A stretch of DNA of 64,000 bases from Butyrivibrio sp. Su6 (GCF_900108105.1 NZ_FNUR01000001.1:310001-374000), one strand, 5' to 3'; shown: positions 51,438-61,404, counted from the stretch's first letter. A program made the numbers and translations. Notes: generated by a model from the letters alone, not told the origin.

Positions 51438-52952
51438 TTACTGACCCATTGCAGCCTTTTTCTTCTCGCCGATACTCTTTTGGATTTCTTCCATCTTCTC
51501 GTATGTGAGCTCGGAATTCTTCATTGCCAGAAGTGTGCAGATCCATCCCACTATAGGGAATCCGATAAGAAGTATTATGGTCATTACTCTGACACCGAAG
51601 GTAAGCGGATCACCCTGCTGAGGCGCTGTGGTTGTATATCCTATAAGTCCGATCATGAGTGTTGCGATAGTTGCACCAAAGGATGAAACTACTTTGTCAA
51701 TGAAGCTGTAAGTAGCTGATACTGTCGCAGGCATATATTTTCCAGAGCGATCCATCTCATAATCAACAACATCCATTCTGAACGCACTTGTTGATACAGA
51801 AACAACCATCTTCATTGCGTTATTTCCAAATGTAAAGAGTACATAAGTGATTGCCATGAGAACTGCTCCGGGTGATAAGTTGCCTCCGAATACTGTTCCC
51901 ACAAGAGTTGTAGGTGTAAACAAAAGATATACTGCAAATGCGATATTCAGTCCTATACAGTTCTTGGTCCAGTCGATCATGACCTTTCTGCTACCCTGTT
52001 TACCTGCAATCTTCGCGCCAATGATCGCAAAAATAATGGATGGAAGCATTGCAAGCGCAGAAAGAATTGATGATATAGCCATTGATCCAAGCATAATACC
52101 GTTAAGCATTGTGGATACTACTGCTGCAGAACCTATTGTCTGAGCCAGCTTATCGGAAGTTGCTGCCATGATGAATCTCTGAAGCTCTTTATTCTCTTTT
52201 ATCAGCGACAGCATATCCTTAAAGCTAGGCTTTTCATCACTCTCGCCATCCTTTTTGATTCCTTCGAAATTCTCGGGAATATCATATGGAGCAATTCCTA
52301 TACATGCCAGAATGTAGAAAAAGAGTGAAACAATTATTACCACTACATTGTATGTTGCGAAATATTCTGTTCCCTGAATGTTATTAAATCTTGGAAGAAT
52401 CACAGCCGATGCCACAACGCTCATGATCATCGGAACCAAATATGAATACGCTGTACTCCAGACACCGATTGTAGGACGCTGCTTGGGATCATTTGTCAGA
52501 ATGTTCATGTTGATCTGACCTGCAATACTTACGAATGTATAACCAATGATGTAGATCACATAGCAAAGAACAAAAAATGTTATTCCCGCTGCGCCTGTAA
52601 GCGAAAGCTTTGCTCCTATATTGCACATCAGTGTTGTAGCAATGGCCATTAGAAGCCATCCAAATATGATTGAGAATCTTACTTTTCCAAATCTTGAATT
52701 AAACCTCTCCATGAAAAAAGCTATTACCGGATCTGTAATACCATCCAAAAGCCTTGATCCTGTGATAATAAGTCCTGTAACTGCAACAAGTATCCCAAAG
52801 TTGGAATTTCCAATATATGTTGCACCATTCATAAGCAGATAAAATGCCATCTGCCCTGCACCTGTCATCATTGCAAGCGCAATATGCCAGGTTCTTGCTC
52901 TTTTATAAGTCACCCCATTTTCTTCTCTTATCAGAGATTTATCCTTACCCAT
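51438..52952 (-). CDS. GPH-family sugar:cation symporter (MelB/XynB-like)
   Basis: I chose the ATG at 52952 (AAGGGG six bases upstream) over an in-frame ATG seven codons earlier. The 504-residue protein has about 12 membrane helices and the GPH marks LLDGITDPVIAFFMERFNSRFGKVR near residues 60-85 and IPYDIPEN-like text (APYDIPENFEG) in the middle. It imports oligosaccharides or glycosides with Na+ or H+. It is the first gene of the operon with GH2, GH78, GH1 and the isomerase, all of which lack signal peptides, so substrates are split inside the cell. Confidence 0.9.
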   Translation of the reverse strand: MGKDKSLIREENGVTYKRARTWHIALAMMTGAGQMAFYLLMNGATYIGNSNFGILVAVTGLIITGSRLLDGITDPVIAFFMERFNSRFGKVRFSIIFGWLLMAIATTLMCNIGAKLSLTGAAGITFFVLCYVIYIIGYTFVSIAGQINMNILTNDPKQRPTIGVWSTAYSYLVPMIMSVVASAVILPRFNNIQGTEYFATYNVVVIIVSLFFYILACIGIAPYDIPENFEGIKKDGESDEKPSFKDMLSLIKENKELQRFIMAATSDKLAQTIGSAAVVSTMLNGIMLGSMAISSILSALAMLPSIIFAIIGAKIAGKQGSRKVMIDWTKNCIGLNIAFAVYLLFTPTTLVGTVFGGNLSPGAVLMAITYVLFTFGNNAMKMVVSVSTSAFRMDVVDYEMDRSGKYMPATVSATYSFIDKVVSSFGATIATLMIGLIGYTTTAPQQGDPLTFGVRVMTIILLIGFPIVGWICTLLAMKNSELTYEKMEEIQKSIGEKKKAAMGQ

Positions 52953-52982
52953 TGTAACCCCTTTCAGTTGCATGTTAATCTT

Positions 52983-52994
52983 TGAAAGCTTTCA
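52983..52994. promoter_or_regulatory. Palindrome upstream of the sugar operon
   Basis: TGAAAGCTTTCA is a perfect 12-base palindrome 31 bases before the symporter start. It resembles a catabolite-responsive element (TGAAAGCGCTTTCA) but lacks the two central bases. It may be a regulator site. A minus-strand -10-like GATACT lies just upstream. Confidence 0.3.
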
Positions 52995-53082
52995 TGTTAT
53001 GGTCATAGTATCATTTAATTTTATAATATGTTAGAATTATTTTATCTTGGCTAGTATTATTTTATTGTTTTGAGGAATAAAT

Positions 53083-54282
53083 ATGGACCATACTCTTTTT
53101 TCAGCTCTTTTAAAAAACTTTCTCTCCGTAGATGTCCTGGATGCAACAGACATGGATAACTCTCTTTACGCCTTTGAAAAGAAATACTGCTTCAGCATCA
53201 AAATGCAGCCCATGTTTACAAGCAAGGCGCTTTACTATCTTCTGTCTTCATCCAAAGAAAGCATGATCTACGAGATCATAGACCATCTGGGTATATGCGT
53301 ATCTTTTTTTAGATTTGATGACAGGATTTATTTAATCGGACCTTATGTAAAAGAGAAATATTCAGAGCTTAAGACAGAAACCGTACTTGCAAAAAACGAT
53401 GAATCCTCATCCAAATCATTGGCGTTTAAGCTGTATTACACAGCATTTCCCATCGTTTATACCGAGCAGATCACCAGTGTTGTAAACAAATGTATAATTT
53501 CTTTTTCCCCTGCCGAGAGCGAGTATTCATACAGAAGACTATCGGGTTTTATTCAGAATGTATCTGAGGAAGATGATAAGACAGAACTGTCGGAAAGAAA
53601 TTACAGTGAGATCTACAGGCGATACGATCAGGAAAAGCAGTTCCTGTCGATGATAAGAAACGGCGATACCAAAAACATCATGTCAGCATTTGAAAAAATG
53701 TCCAGTCCTGAGGTCCTTTCCGTATTTTCTAAGGAGAGCCTCAACTACTATGCCTCAGGCTATGGTCTGGCTATACTTAAAGCTCTTTCCAGAAAAGCCG
53801 CAGAAGAATCAGGTCTTTCGGTCATTACAATAGATGAGATTACCCAAAAATACACTCAGCTGTCTTCAGCTTCAAACAACGACGACCTTCAGACCCGCTA
53901 TCAAATCGATATGATCATTGAGCTGACAAAGGCAGTTCACAATCATAAGCTGTCTCTGGACAAGTATTCACCTCCCATTCAGAGAGTCCTAGAGTACATA
54001 AATCTGCATCTCGGCGACCATATATCAAACGAAGACCTCTCAAAAAATGCCAGTATGTCCATTTCTCACCTGTCAAAGGTATTCAAAAAAGAAACTGGCG
54101 AAACCATGACCGAGTATATCGCCCTCATGAGATGCAAAAAAGCTGCCAACCTCCTGAATAAGACGAATCTTCCCATCCAGGAGATCAGCAGCTACGTTGG
54201 TTACTCCGACAATAATTACTTTGTTAAAGTATTTAAAAAGAACTATGATATGACGCCTACAGAATTCAGAAAAACAACGTGA
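53083..54282 (+). CDS. AraC-family transcriptional regulator
   Basis: The C-terminus (about 300-399) is an AraC/XylS double HTH: ISNEDLSKNASMSISHLSKV and IQEISSYVGYSDNNYFVKVF with KKNYDMTPTEFR. The N-terminal 290 residues are an unknown sensor part without a receiver or membrane helix. It is divergent from the glycoside operon and is its likely activator. TATAAT at 53022-53027 is a possible -10. Its stop region overlaps the convergent HD gene by 17 bases. Confidence 0.88.
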   Translation: MDHTLFSALLKNFLSVDVLDATDMDNSLYAFEKKYCFSIKMQPMFTSKALYYLLSSSKESMIYEIIDHLGICVSFFRFDDRIYLIGPYVKEKYSELKTETVLAKNDESSSKSLAFKLYYTAFPIVYTEQITSVVNKCIISFSPAESEYSYRRLSGFIQNVSEEDDKTELSERNYSEIYRRYDQEKQFLSMIRNGDTKNIMSAFEKMSSPEVLSVFSKESLNYYASGYGLAILKALSRKAAEESGLSVITIDEITQKYTQLSSASNNDDLQTRYQIDMIIELTKAVHNHKLSLDKYSPPIQRVLEYINLHLGDHISNEDLSKNASMSISHLSKVFKKETGETMTEYIALMRCKKAANLLNKTNLPIQEISSYVGYSDNNYFVKVFKKNYDMTPTEFRKTT

Positions 54283-55093
54283 TTAATGGGTTTATCTTAC
54301 AAGCAATATACTTCTCTTTAACCTGTTTTCTTGAATAAAAGCTTTCAAGCTCAGCTTTGGTTTCCTCAAGCGCCTTTTTAGTGCTGTCATTATTAGTTGG
54401 AAAGTCAAACATTTGATACAGATATCCCTGTTCTTTGGCCAGTTCCCAGCTCTTTGGATATACAAGTTCAAAAGAAAGTGCTATGTGACCAATGAGGTGT
54501 TCTGCAGGTGAAACCATAATATCCCGAAAAATGGCATGATGTTCTCTGACCTGATCCATGACTTTTTGTGAGACTCCCGATGAAAAAAGCACATCTCTTG
54601 TCACATTATATATTTCTTCCATAGGTGTCTCTACATTTACTCTCAAAATATCAACCTTGTCAGCATCCCTTAGAATATTGCAAAAGACAAGTGTTTTTCC
54701 TGATACCAGGCTATCAATCCTATACTTATTGTGCTGTCTGATCACTATCTCAAGGTCCTTATCCCATGACCTGAAATCCATATAATCTTTGATCAGATTT
54801 TCCTCTCCAAAAAGTAGGTCTGCTCCGAATTCAGCATGGTCAACAGATTCAGAATCAATGAAAGTATTATATCTTTTGACCTGTTCAAATCTCCCTACAT
54901 CATGTAACATACCTGAAAGCCATGCAAAATCAATGTCCTCATCATCAAGTTCAAGGCTTTTTGCTATTTCTTCGCAGTTATCTGCTACTCTGTATGTATG
55001 AGCTATTTTGAGCGCTATCTTTGGATTTGATGGATCATAATTCCTTGTATATGCTGCAAAATGCTCTTTTACTCTTTGTCTGTCTATTCTCAT
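54266..55093 (-). CDS. HD-domain phosphohydrolase
   Basis: 275 residues with HD metal ligands: KIAHTYRVADNCEEIA, WLSGMLHDVGRFEQ and DSVDHAEFGADLLF, then IRQHNKYRI and LRDADKVDILRV. These are the HD, H-H and D positions of the family. The substrate is unknown; relatives cut nucleotides or cyclic nucleotides. It faces the AraC gene tail to tail, with 17 overlapping bases and no terminator between them. It carries no signalling domain. Confidence 0.82.
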   Translation of the reverse strand: MRIDRQRVKEHFAAYTRNYDPSNPKIALKIAHTYRVADNCEEIAKSLELDDEDIDFAWLSGMLHDVGRFEQVKRYNTFIDSESVDHAEFGADLLFGEENLIKDYMDFRSWDKDLEIVIRQHNKYRIDSLVSGKTLVFCNILRDADKVDILRVNVETPMEEIYNVTRDVLFSSGVSQKVMDQVREHHAIFRDIMVSPAEHLIGHIALSFELVYPKSWELAKEQGYLYQMFDFPTNNDSTKKALEETKAELESFYSRKQVKEKYIACKINPLITLFF

Positions 55094-55268
55094 TTTTCTT
55101 AATTATCCTCGATTACATTTATTGTACGTCCCAATGATACCATTTTCTAAGTCATTGCGTAAAAAAAGTTTATTTTTAATTTATAAAAATCTAACAACAA
55201 TATCATCGCTTAGTCGTATAAATAAATATATGATAGATGTATAAATACGCACATAAGGAGGGATTATC

Positions 55269-55457
55269 ATGAAAATAGAAGAAGCTGAAAAGATTATCAA
55301 TAGCTCCAGTAATATGGATGAAGCCATGAAGAAACTAAATATCTCAAAAGTAAAATTAACTGACGAACAGTTAGATATGATTGCCGGAGGTGTTGACTGG
55401 ACTAAAGTTGTACTAAAAATATTCAAAGAGGTTGTTAAAAATAATCCTGCAAAATAA
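55269..55457 (+). CDS. Double-glycine leader peptide, candidate bacteriocin or signalling peptide (62 aa)
   Basis: The leader (1-41) ends in KLTDEQLDMIAGG, the LxxEELxxIxGG pattern of double-glycine and Nif11-type leaders. The core (42-62, starting VDWTKVVLK) is 21 residues, Lys-rich with net charge +3, and its hydrophobic residues fall in an amphipathic pattern; it has no Cys. AAGGAGGG precedes the ATG at ideal distance, and a terminator follows the stop, so it is a complete one-gene unit. I see no C39-peptidase ABC transporter, immunity or modifying enzyme nearby. The function is unknown; a secreted antimicrobial or quorum peptide is the leading idea. Confidence 0.7.
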   Translation: MKIEEAEKIINSSSNMDEAMKKLNISKVKLTDEQLDMIAGGVDWTKVVLKIFKEVVKNNPAK

Positions 55458-55460
55458 ATG

Positions 55461-55500
55461 AAAAAAAGGGATTCTCAATTACGGGAATCCCTTTAATTTG
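55461..55500. terminator. Bidirectional terminator
   Basis: AAAGGGATTC (55465-55474) pairs with GAATCCCTTT (55485-55494). The T-run is stronger on the minus strand (TTTTTTT), so it mainly ends the cyclic-nucleotide-binding gene, and it also closes the peptide gene. Confidence 0.8.
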
Positions 55501-55530
55501 CATATATTCTTTCACTCTAATGACTGGCTT

Positions 55531-56085
55531 TTACGATTGATTCCTTCTGGCTTCATCCATAAAATACATTTTTGTACCGGGTTCAAAATGATTTTTGGGC
55601 CTGTTATTTTCAAAAATAGCATAATTTTTTAGCATATTCTTTATACTGTTTCTTGTTATAGCGCTTTCAGTCTGACTTAGTTCATTTGCAACATTTGAAA
55701 GCTCAGCAATCTCCTGCTGCATCATAAGCATGTTGTTTGCCATATTTTTCATGATCTGAAGAACATTCCCAGGATTATCCCTCATAAAATCATTTATCAG
55801 CTCCTCTGTTATTCTAAGCAGCTTAATCTTGGAAAAAGAAATGATCGTATATATTGCAGGCTTTTTAGTAAGAATTCCAAATTCACCAAAACAGCTGCCG
55901 GGGCAAAGTATTCCCAGGAGTACTTCATTTTCAGTACCATACCCTGTGTACATTTCAACATGACCACTTAAGATTTTATACATATCAAGATTTCTTTCGC
56001 CTTCCTGAAGTATAATTGTGCCTTCAGGAATCTCATATATCTGATTTCTTAGTGTTACGCTTTTTTCATCAAATACTTTGCCCAT
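55531..56085 (-). CDS. Cyclic-nucleotide-binding domain protein without HTH
   Basis: 184 residues: a Crp-like beta-roll (IYEIPEGTIILQEGE, ILSGHVEMYTGYG, GSCFGEFGILTKKPAIYTII, the phosphate-binding cassette) and a helical C-terminus (about 115-150) with no helix-turn-helix or catalytic domain. GEFG is present, but the Arg usual in cAMP-binding cassettes is replaced (KKPAIYT), so the ligand may differ or be absent. It starts 59 bases after the clostripain-family gene and may be cotranscribed with it. The regulatory target cannot be told. Confidence 0.75.
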   Translation of the reverse strand: MGKVFDEKSVTLRNQIYEIPEGTIILQEGERNLDMYKILSGHVEMYTGYGTENEVLLGILCPGSCFGEFGILTKKPAIYTIISFSKIKLLRITEELINDFMRDNPGNVLQIMKNMANNMLMMQQEIAELSNVANELSQTESAITRNSIKNMLKNYAIFENNRPKNHFEPGTKMYFMDEARRNQS

Positions 56086-56144
56086 AAAAGACAGCCCTCT
56101 TTTTTCTCAAACATGGTTACTATTATCCCACAAAGGTCTGATAC

Positions 56145-59100
56145 TTATTCCTGGTTTTCATTAGAATCTTCACTTATACTGTCTTCATCATTATTATAAT
56201 CCTGCTGATCATCACCTTCATCAGAGCCACCGTCATGATCTTCAGATGTGTCCTCATTTATGGCTGCGTCTTCTGACTGCTTTATCGCATCTTCATTATC
56301 TATCGATACATTTTCATCTTTTTCATCAGAATCTTCAGCATTATTCTGAGCATCTGGATTTGAAGCTTCTACATTTAATGTTTCTTCACCGTTATTAGCG
56401 TCATCTGATGATTCTTTAATCTCAGTACTTTCCTCTTCTGCTGCAATATTTTCTTCCCCTTCTGCAACTACAGATTCTTTATCTTCAGAAACTGTTGTTT
56501 TTGCTTTTTCATCTGAAATTGCCTCGGTTACAACATCTTCTTTCGCTTCAGCTGTATCTGTACTCTCAGTCTGCGAATCAGTTGTTTCTGATTTAGCCTC
56601 ACTGATTATAGGTTCAGCCGGTTCATCGGTTCCAACAGCTCTTAAACTCTTATCTGAATCTGTTTCATCAGCACTCTGATCATTTTCAGAATTTTGGGCC
56701 ATGCCTTCAGCATCTTTTGCTGCCTGCTGACGTACTTCTTCAGCTAATTTCTGACTATTTTCAAATGATGTATCATAAACATGAACCTCAGTAACATAAG
56801 TTTCCAGGACATCTGAACCATATTCATCTTTGCTTAGCTGATACTGATTACCATAACTGTCACTTAATGTATATATAGGCATCAAATCAGTAATAGTCTG
56901 AAGTTTTAAAGAATTTTCCTTGTCAAAAAATACTGTGCCAATCGAATGGATCATGACATCTGTTGCGCTATCGACAACATATGAAGCTCCACTTAAAAGC
57001 TCAAGATAGCACCCCTCAAGAGTTTCGATATCGTTATAAGGTCCAGCCGCTCCATTGTATACATCCTGATATGAATCAAATGAAAACTTATCATTTTCAG
57101 AGGATACATTCAAAAAGATAGTTCTTAACTTTCCATCACTAGCAGCTTCTTTAAAATAATCCTCTCTCTTCTTATAGCCATCAGGTGTAGCTACATCACC
57201 TACGTTATTCCATATGGTCAATGGAATATATCCGAAATAAGTATTTGTTTCACTATCAAAATAAGTCATGTAAAAACTTGTTATCTGGTCGTTTAACGTA
57301 TACCATTTCTGATCAAATGGAGTAACTGTAATACTTACACTACTATTTTCTGTAGATTTTTCTGATGCATGTGTGAAAAGAGATGTTTGCCCTATATCCT
57401 GATATGTGTTATCAATTTTTAAAGCAACCTTTACGTTTACAGTATTATCAATAACAACTGGATCAACATTGACAATTTCTATAGTAGCAGTTTGCTCTAC
57501 GTCATCTTTGGTTATCGTAATATTATCTTTTTTCACGCGATTATCAACAAAGTAACTGATGATTTCTTTTAAATCTTCCGCCTCTTCAAAATCTATACCA
57601 GCTTTTTCAATAAGGACACTTGTTTTATAATCTTCGCCTTTATCTTCAAGGATCTTGATTATATCATCTACATTATAATTCTTAGTATCTTTCCAAAGGT
57701 CACCAACTACAAATGCTGAAACAGTGGTTAACGCCAATTGTGCATAAGCCTTCATATAAACATCATTGGCATTTATATTACCGTAAATTTCTTCCACATC
57801 TGATGCTTTGGTATTTATGTAGTTCAGATCGCCCTTTTCATCTTTGCCTGCATATACCTTTGTAAAAGGCTGTATTGGAAAATTGATACTAAGACCACAA
57901 TTTACATATTCTTTATCTTTTCCACATGCATATATGATTGCATTATTATTAATTGAATTTTTAAGATTTATGCTTGCATTTTGTAATGCAGGGCTTATTC
58001 CTTGTTCATTACTTAGCTTATTACAAAGCTTAACAATATCTAAGAGGCAATTATTGTCATAACCATTTTTAGTGCCATAATCACCTTCTTTTCCAATTGT
58101 TGTTATTACCATTTCATAGCCTGTAATATCTTTAATATCACCAAGTAAAGCAATTGCAAAGTCGGTCAAAGCATCATTTAAATCATCCATCTTTGAACAA
58201 TCAAATAGTGCAAGTGTTATATTACCTGAATTGTCCTTATACTGATTCATATATGAATCTATAATATTAGTTGCAAGTTCAGTTGTTTCCATATCGGGAT
58301 TATCACTGTAAGCAGTCATAAATTCATAGTAATCCCAGCCTGCACCCGGTTCGTTTTCTTCAGAAAAAATAAGATAGTCAGAATATCCATGTAGCGCGTC
58401 TGCAACTTCAATTGTAGCCATCTGGCAGGCATCAAAGCCTATGAAATCAAATTTCTTGCCGTCTTGTATAAAATCTGAATTTTCAATTGAAGCCATCAGC
58501 TTGTCTAATGTAAAGCCTACATCATTCCTTTTATCGGTCTTTTTTTCTTTTACATCATCATCATAGATTTCATCAAAACCATATCCTTTTATTCCATTGC
58601 CATGATCCCATAAAATAAGATCATAATACTCAGAACTGGTTGAAGAAGTAACGTAATTAATAAAATCGGTAAGATATGTGTTGTCCAGGAAGTAAAGATC
58701 TGTATATGTCTCACGTAAAGAAAGATAATTTATATTATTATCGTCTTTAAGCACTTCATATATCTGCACATCCCGAGAAATATCCGTAGCATACAGATCA
58801 TAAAGCTCATCAGCATATTTATTAACTTCTTTTTTCTCATTTTCATCCAGATCAGCTATCTGCTTGTCTGGATAAAGTAAATCACAGGCGTAATCTGCGT
58901 AGTAATCTCCATCATTCATGTGCCATTTTTTTGTGCCGCCTGTAGTGATGTATATCTTTGTATTATCAGGTATATTAGCTCTTAAAAGATCCAGCATATT
59001 TTTGGTACCGAAACAAGTATTTGACTCAAGGTCTGTACCATTTAAAAAGATCATAATAGTTCTGGTATAAAGATCAATAATATCTTGATTTTCAGACTCA

Positions 59101-59687
59101 CTAGTCTCTTCTTTTGCTTCCTCAGTACTTGCCCTTTCAAGCTCAGCCTGTTCTTTAACAGCTTCTGCTATGGCAGCGTCAAAAGCCTCAAATTCCCTTG
59201 TATCTGCAATTGCAGTTAATACGCTCATAGGAATCTCAGTTCCATTTTCAAGCGCATCTATAAGAGTTTTATTTCCGGTTTTTTGTAATAAAGATTTATA
59301 TCCTTCTTTTGAAATACCCGTAAAAATAGCAGAAAAACTTAAGGTTTTACCTTTTTTTAATTCAAGCTTGTTAAGGCCAAAGAAGAATTTAAGTGAAGGT
59401 AAACTTGTCTTTGCAAATTTTTCGTCTAAAACAGTTATATTCAGCGCTACTTTATTGGAACCTTCTTTTACCTCATATGTGTCTTTTCCATCATATGAGA
59501 GCAGTAGTCCGGGAAAAGAGTCTGATTTAAGAACTGTCCCTATAGGATACAGCTTTTGTAACTGATCATAAACAGATACGCTTGCTGCATAAGAAGTAAA
59601 TGAATTGACACCGATAAGTAAAGGCGATGTCACAATCATCACTGAAGATAATAAAACTACAAGTATACTTTTTAGCTTTTTACCCAT
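56145..59687 (-). CDS. Clostripain-family (C11) cysteine protease, secreted, with long acidic tail
   Basis: I chose the ATG at 59687, nine codons into the longest frame, because GGAGGTG lies just upstream and a clean signal peptide follows (KKLKS, hydrophobic core, cut near SYAAS). The C11 domain spans about 205-630: TIMIFLNGTDLES, LILWDHGNGIKGYG with the catalytic His362, and FIGFDACQMATIE with Cys421. A beta-rich region follows to about 970. The last 200 residues are a Glu/Asp/Ser-rich, probably unfolded tail with no LPxTG motif or final membrane helix. At 1180 aa it is about twice the usual length. Targets are unknown. Confidence 0.85.
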   Translation of the reverse strand: MGKKLKSILVVLLSSVMIVTSPLLIGVNSFTSYAASVSVYDQLQKLYPIGTVLKSDSFPGLLLSYDGKDTYEVKEGSNKVALNITVLDEKFAKTSLPSLKFFFGLNKLELKKGKTLSFSAIFTGISKEGYKSLLQKTGNKTLIDALENGTEIPMSVLTAIADTREFEAFDAAIAEAVKEQAELERASTEEAKEETSESENQDIIDLYTRTIMIFLNGTDLESNTCFGTKNMLDLLRANIPDNTKIYITTGGTKKWHMNDGDYYADYACDLLYPDKQIADLDENEKKEVNKYADELYDLYATDISRDVQIYEVLKDDNNINYLSLRETYTDLYFLDNTYLTDFINYVTSSTSSEYYDLILWDHGNGIKGYGFDEIYDDDVKEKKTDKRNDVGFTLDKLMASIENSDFIQDGKKFDFIGFDACQMATIEVADALHGYSDYLIFSEENEPGAGWDYYEFMTAYSDNPDMETTELATNIIDSYMNQYKDNSGNITLALFDCSKMDDLNDALTDFAIALLGDIKDITGYEMVITTIGKEGDYGTKNGYDNNCLLDIVKLCNKLSNEQGISPALQNASINLKNSINNNAIIYACGKDKEYVNCGLSINFPIQPFTKVYAGKDEKGDLNYINTKASDVEEIYGNINANDVYMKAYAQLALTTVSAFVVGDLWKDTKNYNVDDIIKILEDKGEDYKTSVLIEKAGIDFEEAEDLKEIISYFVDNRVKKDNITITKDDVEQTATIEIVNVDPVVIDNTVNVKVALKIDNTYQDIGQTSLFTHASEKSTENSSVSITVTPFDQKWYTLNDQITSFYMTYFDSETNTYFGYIPLTIWNNVGDVATPDGYKKREDYFKEAASDGKLRTIFLNVSSENDKFSFDSYQDVYNGAAGPYNDIETLEGCYLELLSGASYVVDSATDVMIHSIGTVFFDKENSLKLQTITDLMPIYTLSDSYGNQYQLSKDEYGSDVLETYVTEVHVYDTSFENSQKLAEEVRQQAAKDAEGMAQNSENDQSADETDSDKSLRAVGTDEPAEPIISEAKSETTDSQTESTDTAEAKEDVVTEAISDEKAKTTVSEDKESVVAEGEENIAAEEESTEIKESSDDANNGEETLNVEASNPDAQNNAEDSDEKDENVSIDNEDAIKQSEDAAINEDTSEDHDGGSDEGDDQQDYNNDEDSISEDSNENQE

Positions 59688-59781
59688 ATACACCTCCATG
59701 TAAAAACAACACACTTCTTAGATATATATCGGGTAAAAAGCTATCCATGCTAATAATAAATCGATAAAAAAAGTATTAAAT

Positions 59782-61320
59782 TCATGATCCTGCCGGCCCA
59801 TTATACTTAAGGCAAAGCATAGTTATATCATCAAATTGATCTGCATCTTTAACAAAGCCTTCAATATGACTCTTTACATTAGAAAGAACCTGCTGTGGAG
59901 TGGCTTCTTTATCTGAATTAAGGGCTTCAACAAGCCTTTCCTCTCCAAAAAGTTCATTGTTTATATTTGTAGCTTCTGTAACACCGTCGGTATAAACAAA
60001 AAGCGTATCCCCTGGCTTTAGTTCAAATTCATGTTCTTTGTATCTTATGCCTTCTATTGTTGCAACTGCCGGAGAATGCCTGTATATAACAAGCTCGTAA
60101 TCTCCATCTTTCTTCTTAAATGCAGGGTGCTCGTGACCTGCATTAACCGCTGTTCCTTTTCCTGTTGTAAGGTCAAAAATAGCAAGCCATACTGTTACAA
60201 AAAGCTCAGCAGTATTTCCCTCGCAAAGCTGTTCATTCACATTCATTAATGCCTGTGAGGGGCTGTCACCGGCCAAAACTCTGTTTTTGATAAGAGTCTT
60301 TGCAACCATCATAAACAGCGCTGCAGGTATTCCTTTTCCTGAAACGTCAGCCATTACAAGGGCTATATGGTTGTCATCTACCATAAAAAAGTCATAGAAA
60401 TCTCCGCCGACCTCTTTTGCTGGGTTCATAGAAGCATAAAGATCAAACTCTTCTCTGTCAGGCCGGAAAGGAAAAATCTTCGGAAGAACATTTTCCTGAA
60501 TTGATGATGCAAGCGCAAGATCTCTGTCAGAAACAGCTTTCGCGCGGCCCTGAGAAACATTTAATATGCAGTACATAAGAAGAATTGTCAGCATAACTGT
60601 AGCTGCTGTCGGAGAAAGCCCATATACTCCAAGAGTAAAAATACCCATGGAAACAGGGGCAAATACATATACAAAGAAAGTATAGATCTGATATTTCTCA
60701 AGCTGTTTTCTTTCTATAATAACCGCTGCAAGAGCTGAAAATGCTGTAAAAAAGGCATAAACCATCGATAATGGATAATATGGACTTCTATGATATATTC
60801 CCATCTCATCCACAGTGAAATAAACGCCTGTAAAGAGATTGACTATCCTCATGCCAACAGCAATATATAAGCCTACTTTGGCAATAATACCAAGGTTCTT
60901 TACGACACCCTTGTTGACCTTAAGATAGGTCATAGTATAGAGCCAGAAAAAGTAAGCCTCCACAGGAGCACAGAAATAATAGAAAGTATTATCAATAATA
61001 TTCAAAACCCTCAAGCTTGGAACACCATCCAAAAGCCATGCGCATGCATCTGTGAAAAGTCCCAGATATGCAACGTTTATAAGAGAAAGCAAGTGCTTTA
61101 GATTTGCACCAGTTTTTTGAACATCCACAAGGCAGCAGATATATAATACATAACCGATCATCATACCCACAGCGTCAATACCTATATTGATCAGATATAT
61201 ATCTACAAGATCATTGATTCCTCTTAAATGAACGAGATAACCTACAACAATTACGAGTAAAATATATATTGCTGAAATAATAAAAGCTTCCCTTTGTTTA
61301 TGGTTAGATAATCCCTGCAT
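59782..61320 (-). CDS. Membrane-bound PP2C/SpoIIE-type serine phosphatase (RsbU-like)
   Basis: About seven membrane helices in residues 12-255, then a PPM/SpoIIE phosphatase domain (about 270-505): LALASSIQENVLP (linker helix), AKEVGGDFYDFFMVDD and LVMADVSGKGIPAALFMMV with metal-binding Asp, VNAGHEHPAF, LFVYTDGVTEA and DQFDDITMLCL. Such enzymes dephosphorylate anti-sigma-factor antagonists. No STAS or anti-sigma kinase gene is in this window. Single-gene unit before the C11 gene. Confidence 0.88.
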   Translation of the reverse strand: MQGLSNHKQREAFIISAIYILLVIVVGYLVHLRGINDLVDIYLINIGIDAVGMMIGYVLYICCLVDVQKTGANLKHLLSLINVAYLGLFTDACAWLLDGVPSLRVLNIIDNTFYYFCAPVEAYFFWLYTMTYLKVNKGVVKNLGIIAKVGLYIAVGMRIVNLFTGVYFTVDEMGIYHRSPYYPLSMVYAFFTAFSALAAVIIERKQLEKYQIYTFFVYVFAPVSMGIFTLGVYGLSPTAATVMLTILLMYCILNVSQGRAKAVSDRDLALASSIQENVLPKIFPFRPDREEFDLYASMNPAKEVGGDFYDFFMVDDNHIALVMADVSGKGIPAALFMMVAKTLIKNRVLAGDSPSQALMNVNEQLCEGNTAELFVTVWLAIFDLTTGKGTAVNAGHEHPAFKKKDGDYELVIYRHSPAVATIEGIRYKEHEFELKPGDTLFVYTDGVTEATNINNELFGEERLVEALNSDKEATPQQVLSNVKSHIEGFVKDADQFDDITMLCLKYNGPAGS

Positions 61321-61404
61321 GATTGCCCTCTGTTTAAAAGAAATATAGATAGTTTCTACACTTATAATAATACGTTATTTTATATACCCAAAATTATTAA
61401 AAAA

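Noticed and set aside
54266..54282. 17-base tail-to-tail overlap of the AraC and HD genes
   Set aside because: Short convergent overlaps are common in dense genomes, so I do not claim antisense control.
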